This document shows, one piece after another, positions 25,167 to 35,862 of a stretch of DNA of 64,000 nucleotides (positions are counted from its first letter, which is position 1; every line of letters starts with the position of its first letter). A program made the translations under genes and the position numbers. This stretch comes from Candidatus Hadersleviella danica. GTDB taxonomy: Bacteria; Chloroflexota; Anaerolineae; Promineifilales; Promineifilaceae. The notes below the pieces were generated by a model that saw only the letters and a list, made by a program, of their open reading frames with translations, searched no databases and was not told the origin of the DNA. The stretch lies in NCBI GenBank assembly GCA_016711405.1, contig JADJSZ010000001.1, positions 1 to 64,000 on the forward strand. Direction: 5' to 3'.

Positions 25167-26291
25167 TTATGTGCTTAATTGGCGATAAAGGGCGAGGGTG
25201 GCGGCGGCCGTGTTGTGCCATGAGAATTTTTGGGCTTGGGCACGGCCGCGCTGGGCTAGTTCGGCGCGGAGCGGGTCGTCGTTGACGGCGCGGTGAAGGG
25301 CGGCCGTGAGGGCGACCGTATCATGGGGGTCGAAGAGCAGGGCCGCCTCGCCCGCTACTTCGGGCAGGCTGGAGCCAGCGGCGCAGACGACGGCCGTGCC
25401 GCAGGCCATCGCCTCGATGACGGGCAGGCCAAATCCTTCGTATAAGCTGGGAAAGATGAAGAGTTCGGCCGCGCTGTACAGGATTGGCAAATCTGGCTCG
25501 GCGACGGGGCCGAGGAAGAGGATGCCATCGCCGAGCAGGCCGAGGCGAGCGGCCGTGAGGCGCGGCTCCATGTACCGCTCATCCCACGCCCCCGCGATGA
25601 CGAGGGGCCACGGTTGGGGCATGTGGCGATACACCTCTGCCCATGCTTCGATGAGGCGGACGAGGTTTTTGTGGGGTTTGTTGATGCCTAAGTAGAGGGC
25701 GAAGTGGCGGGGCAGGTTGTAGCGGTGGCGCAGATGGGTTTGCGCGGCCGAGGATTGGGGCACGAATTGGGGGTCGGCCGCGAGGGGGGTGGTGGTGACT
25801 TGGGCGGCAGGGTAGTGGTAGCCTTTCAGCAAATCGTGGCCCGTGGCTTCGGAGATGGTGACGACGTGGGCGGCCGAGCGGAGGGCGAGGCGGTGGAAGA
25901 AGCGGTAGAGTAGGCGGGCGCGGGGAGCGGTGTATTGGGGGTAGCGCTCGGGGATGAAGTCGTAGACGGTGAGGAGGGTGGGCAAGCCGACCCGGTAGGG
26001 CATGAGGTAGTAGGGGCTGTGGTAGGTGGCGGCGTTGAGCGGCCGAATGAGGCGGGGGATTTGCCACTGTTGGGCGAGGGAGAAGGGGGAGATGGGGGCG
26101 GGAAGGTGGCGGACGCGGCCGTTGGCGGGTGGCAGGGGCCATCTGCTGGGCTGGCTGGGGTCGTGGAGCAGGGTGAGTTGCTCGTCGGCGGCCAGCAGGG
26201 GGACGAGGGCGCGGGCGAGGTTGCTGGTGTAGCGGCCGATGCCGGGGAAGTGGTTGGTGGCGGTACGCGCGTCGAGGAGGTAGGTGGGCAT
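25167..26291 (-). CDS. GT4-family glycosyltransferase
   Basis: 374 residues, GT-B fold of GT4. The N-terminal part has DARTATNHFPGIGRYTSNLA, the central part LGINKPHKNLVRLIEAW, and the C-terminal nucleotide-sugar site EGFGLPVIEAMACGTAVV with the catalytic Glu pair E-x7-E. ATG at 26291, four bases after the GT2 stop. The frame stays open to 26873, but that part is antisense to the GT2 gene and is not coding. Last gene of the pse glycan operon; the sugar is not predictable. Confidence 0.88.
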   Translation of the reverse strand: MPTYLLDARTATNHFPGIGRYTSNLARALVPLLAADEQLTLLHDPSQPSRWPLPPANGRVRHLPAPISPFSLAQQWQIPRLIRPLNAATYHSPYYLMPYRVGLPTLLTVYDFIPERYPQYTAPRARLLYRFFHRLALRSAAHVVTISEATGHDLLKGYHYPAAQVTTTPLAADPQFVPQSSAAQTHLRHRYNLPRHFALYLGINKPHKNLVRLIEAWAEVYRHMPQPWPLVIAGAWDERYMEPRLTAARLGLLGDGILFLGPVAEPDLPILYSAAELFIFPSLYEGFGLPVIEAMACGTAVVCAAGSSLPEVAGEAALLFDPHDTVALTAALHRAVNDDPLRAELAQRGRAQAQKFSWHNTAAATLALYRQLST

Positions 26292-26295
26292 GGGG

Positions 26296-27213
26296 TTAGG
26301 CGCGGGCGGCGCGGCGCAAGCGACGAAAGCGGAGCCAATTGACGGCCGTGGCGAATGTGCGGCGGGGGATGTGCAGGGCGTGCCAACTGGCCAGCAGGAG
26401 GTGGCGGAAACCCGCTCCCCAACGGCCGAGGCGAGGTTCCCCAACGGCCAATGCGCCGTGTAGACGTAAATGCGCTTCGTGCCATTGGGCGCGATTGGCG
26501 GCGACGAGGGTGGGTTGGGTGCGGCCGATTTTGGCCATGAGGCCAACCAAACGCCGCTTGAGCGGCACAAAATGATGGCTAATGCCTCCTGTGTGGCGAC
26601 GAATGGCACAGACATCTCCCGCACTGTATTGGAATGGGTAGCAGGCGGCCAAACGAAGGAGCAGATCGTAATCTTCGATGGCGAATAGCTCAGGATTCTC
26701 ATCAAAAATGCCGATGGCATCGAGGGCAGTTTTGCGGATGAGAGTGGTTTGGAGAAAGAGGAAATTGCCGCGCAGTAAATCGCCAAAAACAAAGCCGCTG
26801 GGGGAAGGCAGGCCATCCAGAACATGCCCTTCGGGTTGGGTGGGGTTTTCTTGGAAAAAGTAGCCATTGCCATAAGCTACGGCCGCTTCGGGGAAATCCA
26901 GCAACAGTTGGGTTTGGGTGGCTAATTTGTGGGGCAAAAACAGGTCATCCGAATCGAGAAAGGCGATAAATTCCCCTTGGGCAACGGCTAACCCTGCATT
27001 GCGGGTGGCGGCGGGCTGGCCACGATGGGGCAAGGGCAGATAGCGCACTTGGGTTCCCCATTGGGCGACGACTTCGGCCGTGTTATCCGTGGAGCCATCA
27101 TCGGCGATGATGATTTCGCAGTGGGGCCAGCTTTGGGCAAGGGCACTTTCCACGGCCGTGGGCAATAAATCAGCTCGGTTGTAGGTGGGGATGATGATGC
27201 TGATGAGGGGCAT
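26296..27213 (-). CDS. GT2-family glycosyltransferase
   Basis: 305 residues with GT-A features: ISIIIPTYNRADLLPTAVES at the start, IIIADDGSTDNTAEVV for nucleotide binding, and FLDSDDLFLPHKL with the DxD metal site (about residue 90). The C-terminal 60 residues are basic and probably membrane-peripheral. It lies 26 bases after the capsule-type gene and four before the GT4 gene, all in one operon. Confidence 0.9.
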   Translation of the reverse strand: MPLISIIIPTYNRADLLPTAVESALAQSWPHCEIIIADDGSTDNTAEVVAQWGTQVRYLPLPHRGQPAATRNAGLAVAQGEFIAFLDSDDLFLPHKLATQTQLLLDFPEAAVAYGNGYFFQENPTQPEGHVLDGLPSPSGFVFGDLLRGNFLFLQTTLIRKTALDAIGIFDENPELFAIEDYDLLLRLAACYPFQYSAGDVCAIRRHTGGISHHFVPLKRRLVGLMAKIGRTQPTLVAANRAQWHEAHLRLHGALAVGEPRLGRWGAGFRHLLLASWHALHIPRRTFATAVNWLRFRRLRRAARA

Positions 27214-27239
27214 GTCGAAAAGGTAAAAGCGGCCGTGGA

Positions 27240-28909
27240 TTAATCGGCCAATAAAAACGGCCGTTGGTGCAAAATGCCTTCGCAGACGAGGTCGAGCAGG
27301 GGGGTGGTTCCGGGGCGCAGGGCGGCCAATGTCTCGAAGTTGAAGCGCAAACGGCCGTTGGTTAAGGCGGTGACGAGGGGGAAGGGGAGCATCAGGCGGA
27401 AGAAAAAGAGGTGGGCGTAGCGTTGGGCGAGTTCGAGTTGGGCGGGGGTGGGGGGGGGAAGCTCGGCCGCTTGGGCGAGCAATTGGGTATAGGTGGCGGG
27501 GTTGGTTGGTTGATGGGTAAACCCTTTGTGGGCATAGTGCGTTTGCCCTGCCACGATGACGGGTTTGCCCATGAGGGTCATTTCTAGCCCCACGGTAGAG
27601 GTATAGACCAGCCCCACTTGGGCGAGTTCCATGAGGGTGTAGGAACTAATCGAGCTTTCGGCGGGGATGAGGCGTACATTGGGGGGCAAATGGGGGAACT
27701 GCTGGGTGATAAAATCACCCACTTTTTGGCGTGTTTCGCGCAAGGCGAGCCGAATTTCGGCTGGGTGAACCCGAATAATGAGTTGGATTTGGGGGTGGTT
27801 CGCGGCAAATTCGATGGTGGTGGTGAGCCACGCTTCAAGGCTTGCAAACGCTTCGTGTCGGTCGAGTACGGCACTATCCCACAAGATGTTGCTAAAGGCG
27901 ACGAGAATGGGGCGTTGGGTGTCTAAACCAAGTTGGGTGATGATTTCCGCCTGTTCGCTGACGAGATGGGGGTAGTATTGCGCCACATCTTTGCCGCCTG
28001 TGCGCCGTTGTTGCAAGTATTCGGTGAGCTGGGTGTGTTGGGCGGGTGTGAGCGGGGTTTGGGCGTAGGTGGGCCACACGGCCGCTAAATCGTAATAACC
28101 CGCAATGCCATTGTGGGCAAATACTTTAGAATCGGCATGAAACCCCCCTTCATGGGTGACGAAGTGGATGCCTTGTTCACGGGCGAGGTGGATGAGGATT
28201 TGCTCCTCAAAGAAGAGGCCGTTGAGCAAATAAATGGTATCGGGCTTTTTTTGGGCGAGGAGTCGTTGGGCGGCACGGCCGACCAACGCCCCGCTGATGA
28301 GAAAGTGGCGAAAAGTTTGTTCGGCGAGAGGGTCTGTGGCGATATTGCCGCTGTTGAGAAACCAGCGCACCGAAATTTGTACCATTTGGCCAATGGGTAA
28401 GCCGCTATCCACATGGCTGGCAAATTGGGTGGGGCTAAGTTGGGCAATGTGGCTCTCTATTTCTTGTCGTTCAGAGGGCGAGACCAAATGGTGCAAATGG
28501 CTGGCGGAAAAACCCATGATGGACAACATTTGTCGGGTGTAACTTTGACAAAAGTGGCAGGGCATGGGGGGCGCGGTGTGGTGGTTGGCAATGTTGCAGA
28601 TGGGTAGGCGTGTGTCGCAGGTGTAAAGTTGGACTTGTGCCCCACGCAGGCGTAAGCTGTGGGCGACCAACAAATCTTGGGCCACATGAACCGACCATGC
28701 GCGGGGCATGAAGATGAGGATGTTCGAGCCATTGCCAATGGGTGGGTTGGTGTCGGCGGGGTTGCTGGCGGCCGTGATGTGGCGCAATTGATCCAACTCC
28801 GTGGGCTGAGGCACAATTCGCCGCAGGAGAGGGTATTTCCAGAGGGCATATTTGCCATCGCGCAAGAGGGCATATAAACGGGGTAGCGGCGGAGTTTTTG
28901 CTGAAGCAT
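27240..28909 (-). CDS. Capsule-type glycan biosynthesis protein, paralogue 1 (frameshift near start)
   Basis: About 555 residues, same family as the protein at 31583-33288. The C-terminal half has RVHPAE, SSYTLMELAQVGLVYTSTVG, GLEMTLMGKPVIVAG and HYAHKGFTH, a GT-B-like pattern seen in Capsule_synth (KpsC/KpsS-type) proteins, which use CMP-Kdo. The N-terminal half shares with its paralogue a Cys motif (C-x-I-A-N, then APPMPC-x-FC). The best start is the ATG at 28909 (MLQQKLRR), which needs one base restored near 28885; without it the frame opens only at a TTG (28865). Given the operon, transfer of a nonulosonic acid from its CMP form is a reasonable guess, no more. Confidence 0.6.
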
Positions 28910-28918
28910 GGCTGGGGT

Positions 28919-30401
28919 TTATGGTGGGGAAGCGTTGGGGCGCTGGGAGAGGAGCGAGAACGCCACAGAGATTGCAAAAAGAGGAGATAGCGTTGATAGA
29001 GGCGAAATTCGAGGGTCAGAGAGATGGCGGCGTAGCTGAAGCAGGCTACGGCCGCTTTGCCCAGTAATTGCCACCACAGATTGGGTGGAAGCCAGTGTAA
29101 ACTAATTTGCCATGTGATGAGGTAGCTGATGGCGGTGGCCAATAGGGGGACGGCAAAAAGTTGGAACACGGAAAAAGATATTTCGCGCCGCACCCGCCAT
29201 AGCATGAGGCTAAACCCCGAAAAAATCATTAGGTTGGCCGCTAAGGCGACCCCATCTATACCTACCAAGAGCTAAATAAAATGACGGCAGGAATAAAAAT
29301 GATGACTTGAATGGCGCGGTTGCGGGTGGATACTGTGGGGCGGCCGATGGCCACAAAAAACATATTTTGCACTTCATAGAGGGGGTCAAAGAGCGTGTAA
29401 ATGGCCATAAACCTGAACGTATTGACCACTGGTAACCACTTTTCCCCAATAAGTAAAGATATAAATTCGGGTGCAACAAGGAATAGGACTAAGGCGACCA
29501 CAAAGCCTGAACGAATGAGCAACCCCATACTGCGGGTAAATAGTTGGGCTAATTCTAAGGGGTTGTCTTGCAAGCGGGCAAAGGCGGGAAAGGTGACATT
29601 GACGATGGGTTCGGAAAGGATGCGCCTTGGATAGCGGGCAAATTCATAGGCGCGAGAATAAAAACCGAGGGAATCTTGGCCAAGGGTATTGCCAATCCAG
29701 AAATCATCAAAGCGGTCGAGTAAAAAAGCGAGGAGATTGGTAGCTGAAACGGAGAGGCTGAATTTGCTAAAGCGGCGGACTAAGGCACGGTCTATGCCCA
29801 AGCGGGGCATTTTTTGTTTTAGCACAGCAAAGAGCATGATGAAAAGTGCCAAACGCATGAGAATGAATTCGGCGATAAGGCTCCAGATGCCCCAGTCCCA
29901 CCATGCCATGCCTACGCTGATGAGGGTGATGGTGATGGAAACGGTAATGTTGATGAGGGCGATTTTTTTGTGGGCGAGGCGACGCTCCAAAATAGCCATG
30001 GGTGTCCCGCTTAAGGCCCCTAGTACCATAGCGGCGAAGAAAATGGTAATGAGATAAGGCAGAAGGGGATATTCGGGGTAGAGCCATGCGAAAAGCCGAG
30101 GGCAAGGGGCGATGAAGATACGGCCGACGGCTAACAGCCCATCTATTGTGAGCAATGTTCCGCTCATGCTTTCCTCGGCATCGGCCGCATCGCTATGAAT
30201 AAAGGCGTGGCGAAAACTAAATTGGGTCAGCGAACCGATGAGGTTGGTGAAAAAGAGAGCGAATGTGATAGCCCCAAAATCGGAGGGAGCCAATATATTG
30301 GCTAATATGACCGAGCGTGTGAACCCAACGATGATGGTAATCGCCGAGGCAATGCTTTTGTAGCCGATGCCGACGGCCGTTTGGCGTTGAATAGAGGACA
30401 T
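28919..30401 (-). CDS. Wzx-type polysaccharide flippase (frameshifted)
   Basis: Oligosaccharide-lipid flippase of the MATE/MOP superfamily, about 490 residues with about 12-14 helices. It opens with TAVGIGYKSIASAITIIVGF; FARYPRRILSEPIVNVTFPAFARLQ in the middle is typical of the RfbX/Wzx group. The frame breaks near 29265 after AVILF and resumes as VGIDGVALAANLMIFSG. A further one-base change near the end would give a stop at 28919; otherwise the frame runs into the next gene. No CGGCCG occurs from about 29345 to 30118, which is unusual here. The sequence is more A-T-rich than its neighbours, compatible with later acquisition. Confidence 0.8.
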
Positions 30402-30414
30402 GGTGGGACACGCC

Positions 30415-31546
30415 TTAGGGGGTTGTTGCTAATTGCTGATAGAGGGCGGAGATGCGTTGGCTGACAATGGGTTGGCTGTAGGTGGTGTCAATGCGGTGAC
30501 GGCCGTGGGCGGCCAATTCTTGGCGCAAGGGAGGGAAATTGACCAATTGGGTGAGTGTCTGGGCAAGAACGGCTGTATCGCCCTCTGGGAAAATAAGCCC
30601 AGCGGAGCCGATTACCTCGGGAATGGCTCCTGAACTGCTCCCTACAAGGGGGGCCCCACAAGCCATTGCTTCGATGAGCACACGGCCGAATTGCTCTTGC
30701 CAAACGGTGGTCGAGCGGGAAGGCAAAACCAGCATATCGAGCAAGCTCATGTAATTGGGAAGGTGGGTATGGGGCACATTGCCTACAAATCGCACCCGCT
30801 GGGATAGCCCGAGTTGGTGGGTTAGTTGGCGCAAATGGGTTTCTTGTTCTCCTTGACCAATGAAGAGCAAGTGTAAGTTTGTTGGTGTGTGGGAGAGGGC
30901 GTGGAGCAAATCGTCTAACCCTTTTTCGGGGGCTAAACGGCCGACATAGCCTGCGACGACCACTGTTTCTAAGCCCATTTCGCGGCGTAAATCGGCCGCT
31001 TCTTGTGGACGAGGGTAAAAGGTTGTCGTATCCACACCCATCCAAGGTTGCAATGGGGTCGAGCCGTGATAGCCCCATTGTCGCAAAATGCCCTCGCCTG
31101 CGGCATTGGCGCAGATGATGCTATCGGCCGCCCGTAACGTTTGGTTTAAGACAAAACGAACGGGGCGGCTTAACGGCCGTGCCACATTTTGCCATGAATG
31201 GAACACCAACTTAGCACGGGGAGCAAACAGCCGCCGAATGAGAGCCACTTGCCATGCCAGCAACGTATCGGGGTCACGCTCTAAAGCAATTACAGCGGGT
31301 TGGAGTTGGCGTACCCACGGCAATAAAGTTTGGAGCAACCCTTTGTGGGGGTCGCCGACGCGCCAAATGGGGGTTAGGTGGATATGGTGGGAGCCTGAAA
31401 GTGGAGAGGGGGAGGCGGTGGGTGGCGGCCGTGTATTGTTGCCGCGAAGTGACCTGATGGACTTCCCACCCATTTTCGCTTAGATAACGGCCGCGTTGAT
31501 GAGCGACAGGGGCATAACCGGGGGTAATGTAGAGCAGGCGAAGCAT
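30415..31546 (-). CDS. GT4-family glycosyltransferase (frameshifted)
   Basis: About 375 residues. The true N-terminus MLRLLYITPGYAPVAHQRGR starts at 31546 and continues to HRLPLSTFR. One base is lost or gained near 31400, and the rest follows in another frame from HHIHLTPIWRVGDPHKG. The C-terminal GT4 domain has VAGYVGRLAPEKGLDDLL and QEQFGRVLIEAMACGAPLVG with the E-x7-E pair (here F-G-R-V-L-I-E). It is 13 bases upstream of the flippase gene. Sugar and acceptor unknown. Confidence 0.85.
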
Positions 31547-31582
31547 GAGGTGTCTTGCGAATCGTTGGGGCACAGACCCCAA

Positions 31583-33288
31583 TTAACCCTCTGGCGACAA
31601 AATCATGCCGGGATGAGTGCCATGCAGGAATTTCTTGGCATAGATGGTCTAGAGCCATGTCACGGCCAGGAGCCAACTCATCTAATTGTTCAAAATGAAA
31701 TTGGATACGTCTTTGTGGCAAGGTTGTTAGGTGGGGGAAGGGGTACATCATTCTAAAAAAGAAAAGATGGGCATAGCGACGGCCGATTTGCAATTGTGCC
31801 TCGGTCGGCGGTGTCAGGTGGGTTGGGTTGGCTAACCAATCCAAATAATCCACTTGGCTGAGAGGGTCATGGTGAACCCCTGCCCATATAATGCGTTTCG
31901 CCCGCCACGACGACGGGTTTACCCCACAAAGCCATTTCTAGCCCTGTGGTCGAAGTATAAACAAGACCATACTCAGCCATATCCATCAGGGTGTAGGAGC
32001 TAAGGTCACTTGTTGCTTCGACTACTTTGATATGGTTAGGTAGCTCTGGAAAGCGTTGGCGAATAACGGCTTCAATTGGCTCTTGTGATTCGCGCATTGT
32101 CAGCCCCACTTCGGCGGGGTGGATGCGGACAATGAGTTGATGGGTGGGGTGGGCAATAAAATGGGAAATAGTCGTTTCGAGCCAATCACTCAAATTGTTA
32201 AAAATGGTATCTCGGCCGAGGGCGGCACTATCCCACAAAATATTGGTCAGCAACAACACCAATGGTTTGGTGGGGTCTAGCTCTAATTGCTGAATAATGG
32301 CTTGGCGAGAGCTTTCTAGTTTGGGGTAATACAAGGCGGTGATAGAGGCATCTTGCCCGAAGCGACGTTTGGCCAAGTAATCCACCACTCGTTGGTCTTG
32401 AACGGCCGTCAACGGTACATCCCTAAACGCCTCCCAATGGGTATCGAGTTTGTAATGGTTGGCAATTTGATTGCGACTGATAACGAGGGTGTGGGAGAAA
32501 AAACCCGTTTCGTAATTGACCCACGGAATACCGGCTTGTTGGGCTAATTGGTGCAGAATCTGCTCTGAAAAGAAAAGCCCGTTCATTGTCCACAATTGGT
32601 CAGGCTGTTCTTGCGCCAGCAAACGGGGTAAAGCTAAGGCCATGATGCCTGCACTGATAAGAAACCGCCGCCAAACATCCTGTGCATAGTCGGAGTCATC
32701 AACACTACCGCGCAAGAGGAATCGGGGCAGAGAGATGTGGATGGATGCGCCTACGGGCAGGCCATTGACGGTGTAGCTAGAGCGCGTTGCGGGGGTTAAG
32801 GCGGCCACCTCGGCCGTTATCTTTTGCCGCTCCGCTTGGCTCACAAACTGATTGAGGGTGGTGATGGGGAAGTTGAGTTGGTTGAGCAGTTTGAGGGGAT
32901 AGGTGCGGCAAAAATCGCAGGGCATGGGGGGAGCCACCAAACTATTGGCGATGTCGCACACAGGGAGGTGGCTACTGCACAAGACGAAATGCGGCCGTGC
33001 GCCACGCAAGCGCAACGCTTCAGCCACGACAATGTCGTTCGCTAAATTGGTGGACCATCCGCCCCGAAAGGTGAAGATGAGAATTTTGGGGCCACTGGGT
33101 GGGTTGTGCAGGGTGGAGGGCGAGCTACGGCCGATAATTTGCCCTAATTGGTCAATTTCAGGGGTAGGGTAAGCATAGCGCCCAATACCCGGCACTAGCC
33201 ATGCTTTTTCCCGCATTCGCCGCAGAGCGATGTAGAGTTTGCGCTGGCGTACCGCAAATTTGCTCTGAAATTTGAAAATAGAAGCCAT
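31583..33288 (-). CDS. Capsule-type glycan biosynthesis protein, paralogue 2 (two frameshifts)
   Basis: Paralogue of 27240-28909. N-terminus MASIFKFQSKFAVRQRKLYI, then PEIDQLGQIIGRSS, the shared Cys motif (PVCDIAN, later APPMPCDFC), NGLFFSEQILHQLAQQAG, and the C-terminal RIHPAEVG, SSYTLMDMAEYGLVYTST and GLEMALWGKPVVVAGETHY. The frame breaks near 31880 and resumes as VDYLDWLANPTHL. A second break near 31646 restores an end like its paralogue's (CQEILHGTHPGMILSPEG, stop 31583). It starts 12 bases after pseI. Proposed as a GT-B transferase acting with the Pse enzymes; inference from context. Confidence 0.6.
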
Positions 33289-33300
33289 ACACCACCTAAC

Positions 33301-34346
33301 CTATATCAAATCCCATGTGAGTGGTGTGCCCCGTTCAATTGGGCGGTTTGCCTTGCGCCCCAATACATCGGACAAATAGCGGGTGTGCAAGCCGTGGCCG
33401 GGGCGATTGAGCGCACATTTTGCTCGGTAAAAAGCTCCCCTTCCGCCATATCTGCCACCACAAAGAGTGAGCGGCGGAAGGTTTGGCTCGATTTTTCGGC
33501 GGCCGTTGGCCCATATTGCACCCCGCCCAATGCTTGTTCGGCCGTGCGCACGGCCGCTACCATCGTCGCAAACTCGTCTGGCTCCAGCGAAAATGTACTA
33601 TCTGGCCCCTTCATCTCTCGTGAAAGTGTGAAATGCTTCTCAATAATACAGGCGCCTAAGGTCACGGCCGCCACAGGAACCGCCACATCCATGCTGTGGT
33701 CCGATAAACCCACAGGGACTCCAAACGCCGCCGCCAAATGGGGAATCGTCCGCAAGTGCATTTGGGCAGGCACGGCTGGGTAAGAACTGACACATTTGAG
33801 TAGAGCCAACTGTTCCCCCCCTGCTTCACGGACTGTCTGCACTGCCTCATCCAATTCAGCCAAAGTGGCCATCCCATTGGATAAGATAATTGGTTTGCCC
33901 GTTTGCGCCACCCGCCGAATCAGCGGCAAATCCACATTCTCAAACGAGGCAATCTTAAAAGCGGGCACGTTCATCTCTTGGAGAAAATCTACGGCCGTGT
34001 CGTCAAACGGGGTCGAAAACAAATCTAACCCCAGCTCATTGGCAACTTGCTTCAGTTTGGGTTGCCACTCCCACGGCATATACGCCTCGCCATACAATTT
34101 ATAAAGATTATATCCCTCCCAAATTGTCCCCTTAATCTGAAAATAGGGCTGGTTAGAATCAATCGTCAGCGTGTCAGACGTGTACGTTTGCAATTTAACT
34201 GCGTCCGCCCCAGCCGCCTTCGCCGCTTCCACCAATTTCACTGCCACCTCAAAATCATGCCCATGATTGGCCGATAGCTCGGCAATGATATAAGTTGGTT
34301 CGTTGGGGCCGATGCGACGGCCGTTAATCTCGATAAAATTATTCAT
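33301..34346 (-). CDS. pseI: Pseudaminic acid synthase (NeuB family; frameshift near end)
   Basis: Condenses 2,4-diacetamido-2,4,6-trideoxy-L-altrose with phosphoenolpyruvate to give pseudaminic acid. The NeuB barrel shows YIIAELSANHGHDFEVAVKL, DAVKLQTYTSDTLTID, STPFDDTAVDFL, PAFKIASFE, LLKCVSSYPA, GLSDHS and IIEKHFTLSREMKGPDSTFSL. SANHG and LKCVSSYPA fit PseI rather than classical NeuB. The C-terminal SAF domain begins RSLFVVADMAEGELFTEQNVRS. One base is then missing near 33405; restored, it reads RPGHGLHTRYLSDVLGRKA and ends at 33301. It overlaps pseG by eight bases. Confidence 0.92.
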
Positions 34347-35862
34347 AGTCCATCACCCATTCAAACTGTTCACACATCTGGTTCTGAATTAAAACTGGCG
34401 CAGGTAATTTGCCAAACCCCGCCTTTTCAAATGCCCGTATAGAGGCGATATTGCTTTGGAAGACAACCCCATAAACGGCCGCAACCCCAAGGGCACGGCA
34501 GGCCAAAGCGGCCGTCTCCTGTAAAACCTTGCTCCCTAAACCCTGTCCTCGCGCCCCTTGCGCCACCGAATAGCCAATCTCTGCCCGTCCATCCCCTCGG
34601 TCATCGTACCGAATTTGGGCTACAGGCTGGCCATTCTGCTCAATTATCCACAACCGCGCCGTTTCTTGCCCTAATTTTTGGGCCAGCCAGTGCAGATGCA
34701 CCTCCCATTGAATTGGCTCGGGGTTAAAGGCGTTGTGGCGCACGGCCGCCTCGTTCGCCCACTCCCACAACAACCGCGCATCTTCGGGCAAAGCAGGGCG
34801 CACGACCAGCCCGCCCCTTTTTCGCAACAGCGCGGCTACGACCCGTTCTGCCCCATGCCCATCCACCAATTGTTGTCCCCGCTGGCTCATCTCTTGGCGT
34901 TGTTTTTCATTCGAGATGAGTTTATTGAGTACAGCCGCAATATCAGCCGCTGTGACTTCTTCAAACCAGCCCAAACTGTGAGCAATGCCCGTCTCATGCA
35001 AGCCAGTCGCAATCGGCTGCTGATTTTCGGCAATGGTGAGCACGGCCGTGGGCAACCCCAAAAACGCCATCTCCCAACACGTACTCCCCCCTGCACACAC
35101 CCCCATATCGGCCGAGGCGATGCGTTTGGGCATGTCGCTCGCATTCTGAACCAACTCGATAGGATGCAACGGCCGTAATTGTTCGGCCGCTTCGCGCAAT
35201 ATCGCTTGATGAGGATTCGCCGCCCCCACCAAAACGGTAACATGAAGTGGCGTGGTTATTAGCCCAATTCCCTGCAAAACTTTTAGACTTTGGTTGTCGG
35301 AATCTGCTCCTCCCAACGTGACCAATAGATTTTGAGCTACAGGCGCAATTTCGCGCCGCCAACCCAGCCACGGCCGAAACTCCTGCCGCAATAAGGCATA
35401 ATCACACCCCAACAACAATTCGGTTTCAGCGGTGCGATGAGGATACAACGCTGGGGTGGCATAGATATTTTGATTCAGCACCACATCGGCTGAGTAAAAA
35501 TTACACGGGCCATAATCATCTATAAACAGCACCCGCAACCCCGCCTGTTTGAGTGTTTCTTGGTACGTTGCCTCAAAATGGTAGCCATCTACCACCACCC
35601 ACTCTGCCCCCACTTGCTCGGCATAGGCGATGGTTTGCGATGCATCGGCCACACCGCCTAGCGTGGGAGAGTTGGCTAATACGGCCGTCACACACCCCGC
35701 CCCAACCAACTTCTGCTCCAGCCCCGCCAGCGGCTGGCCGAGCAAAAAATGGGCGCGGCCGCCGTGCCGTTGCCACGCCTGCGCCAAAGCCAAACAACGC
35801 ATCACATGCCCTGTACCAATCTCCGCACTTGCATTGGCTCGTATCAATAACTCGTTGCTCAT
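34339..35862 (-). CDS. PseG-PseH fusion: UDP-sugar hydrolase plus N-acetyltransferase
   Basis: 507 residues joining two steps of CMP-pseudaminate synthesis. Residues about 1-340 are PseG, a GT28-like hydrolase that removes UDP from 2,4-diacetamido-2,4,6-trideoxy-beta-L-altropyranose (ASAEIGTGHVMRCLALAQ at the start, VVDGYHFEATYQ, FIDDYG, LVTLGGADSDN, CAGGSTCWEMAFLGLP). Residues about 350-507 are a GNAT domain in the role of PseH, which acetylates the 4-amino group (RPALPEDARLLWEWAN, EIGYSVAQGARGQGLGSKVL with the RGQGLG loop). PseH acts before PseG, so the fusion could channel the intermediate. It overlaps both neighbours. Confidence 0.9.
   Translation of the reverse strand: MSNELLIRANASAEIGTGHVMRCLALAQAWQRHGGRAHFLLGQPLAGLEQKLVGAGCVTAVLANSPTLGGVADASQTIAYAEQVGAEWVVVDGYHFEATYQETLKQAGLRVLFIDDYGPCNFYSADVVLNQNIYATPALYPHRTAETELLLGCDYALLRQEFRPWLGWRREIAPVAQNLLVTLGGADSDNQSLKVLQGIGLITTPLHVTVLVGAANPHQAILREAAEQLRPLHPIELVQNASDMPKRIASADMGVCAGGSTCWEMAFLGLPTAVLTIAENQQPIATGLHETGIAHSLGWFEEVTAADIAAVLNKLISNEKQRQEMSQRGQQLVDGHGAERVVAALLRKRGGLVVRPALPEDARLLWEWANEAAVRHNAFNPEPIQWEVHLHWLAQKLGQETARLWIIEQNGQPVAQIRYDDRGDGRAEIGYSVAQGARGQGLGSKVLQETAALACRALGVAAVYGVVFQSNIASIRAFEKAGFGKLPAPVLIQNQMCEQFEWVMDYE

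Noticed and set aside
26296..26873. N-terminal extension of the GT4 gene (568-residue frame)
   Set aside because: The extra residues are read from the GT2 gene in another frame; the natural start is the ATG at 26291.
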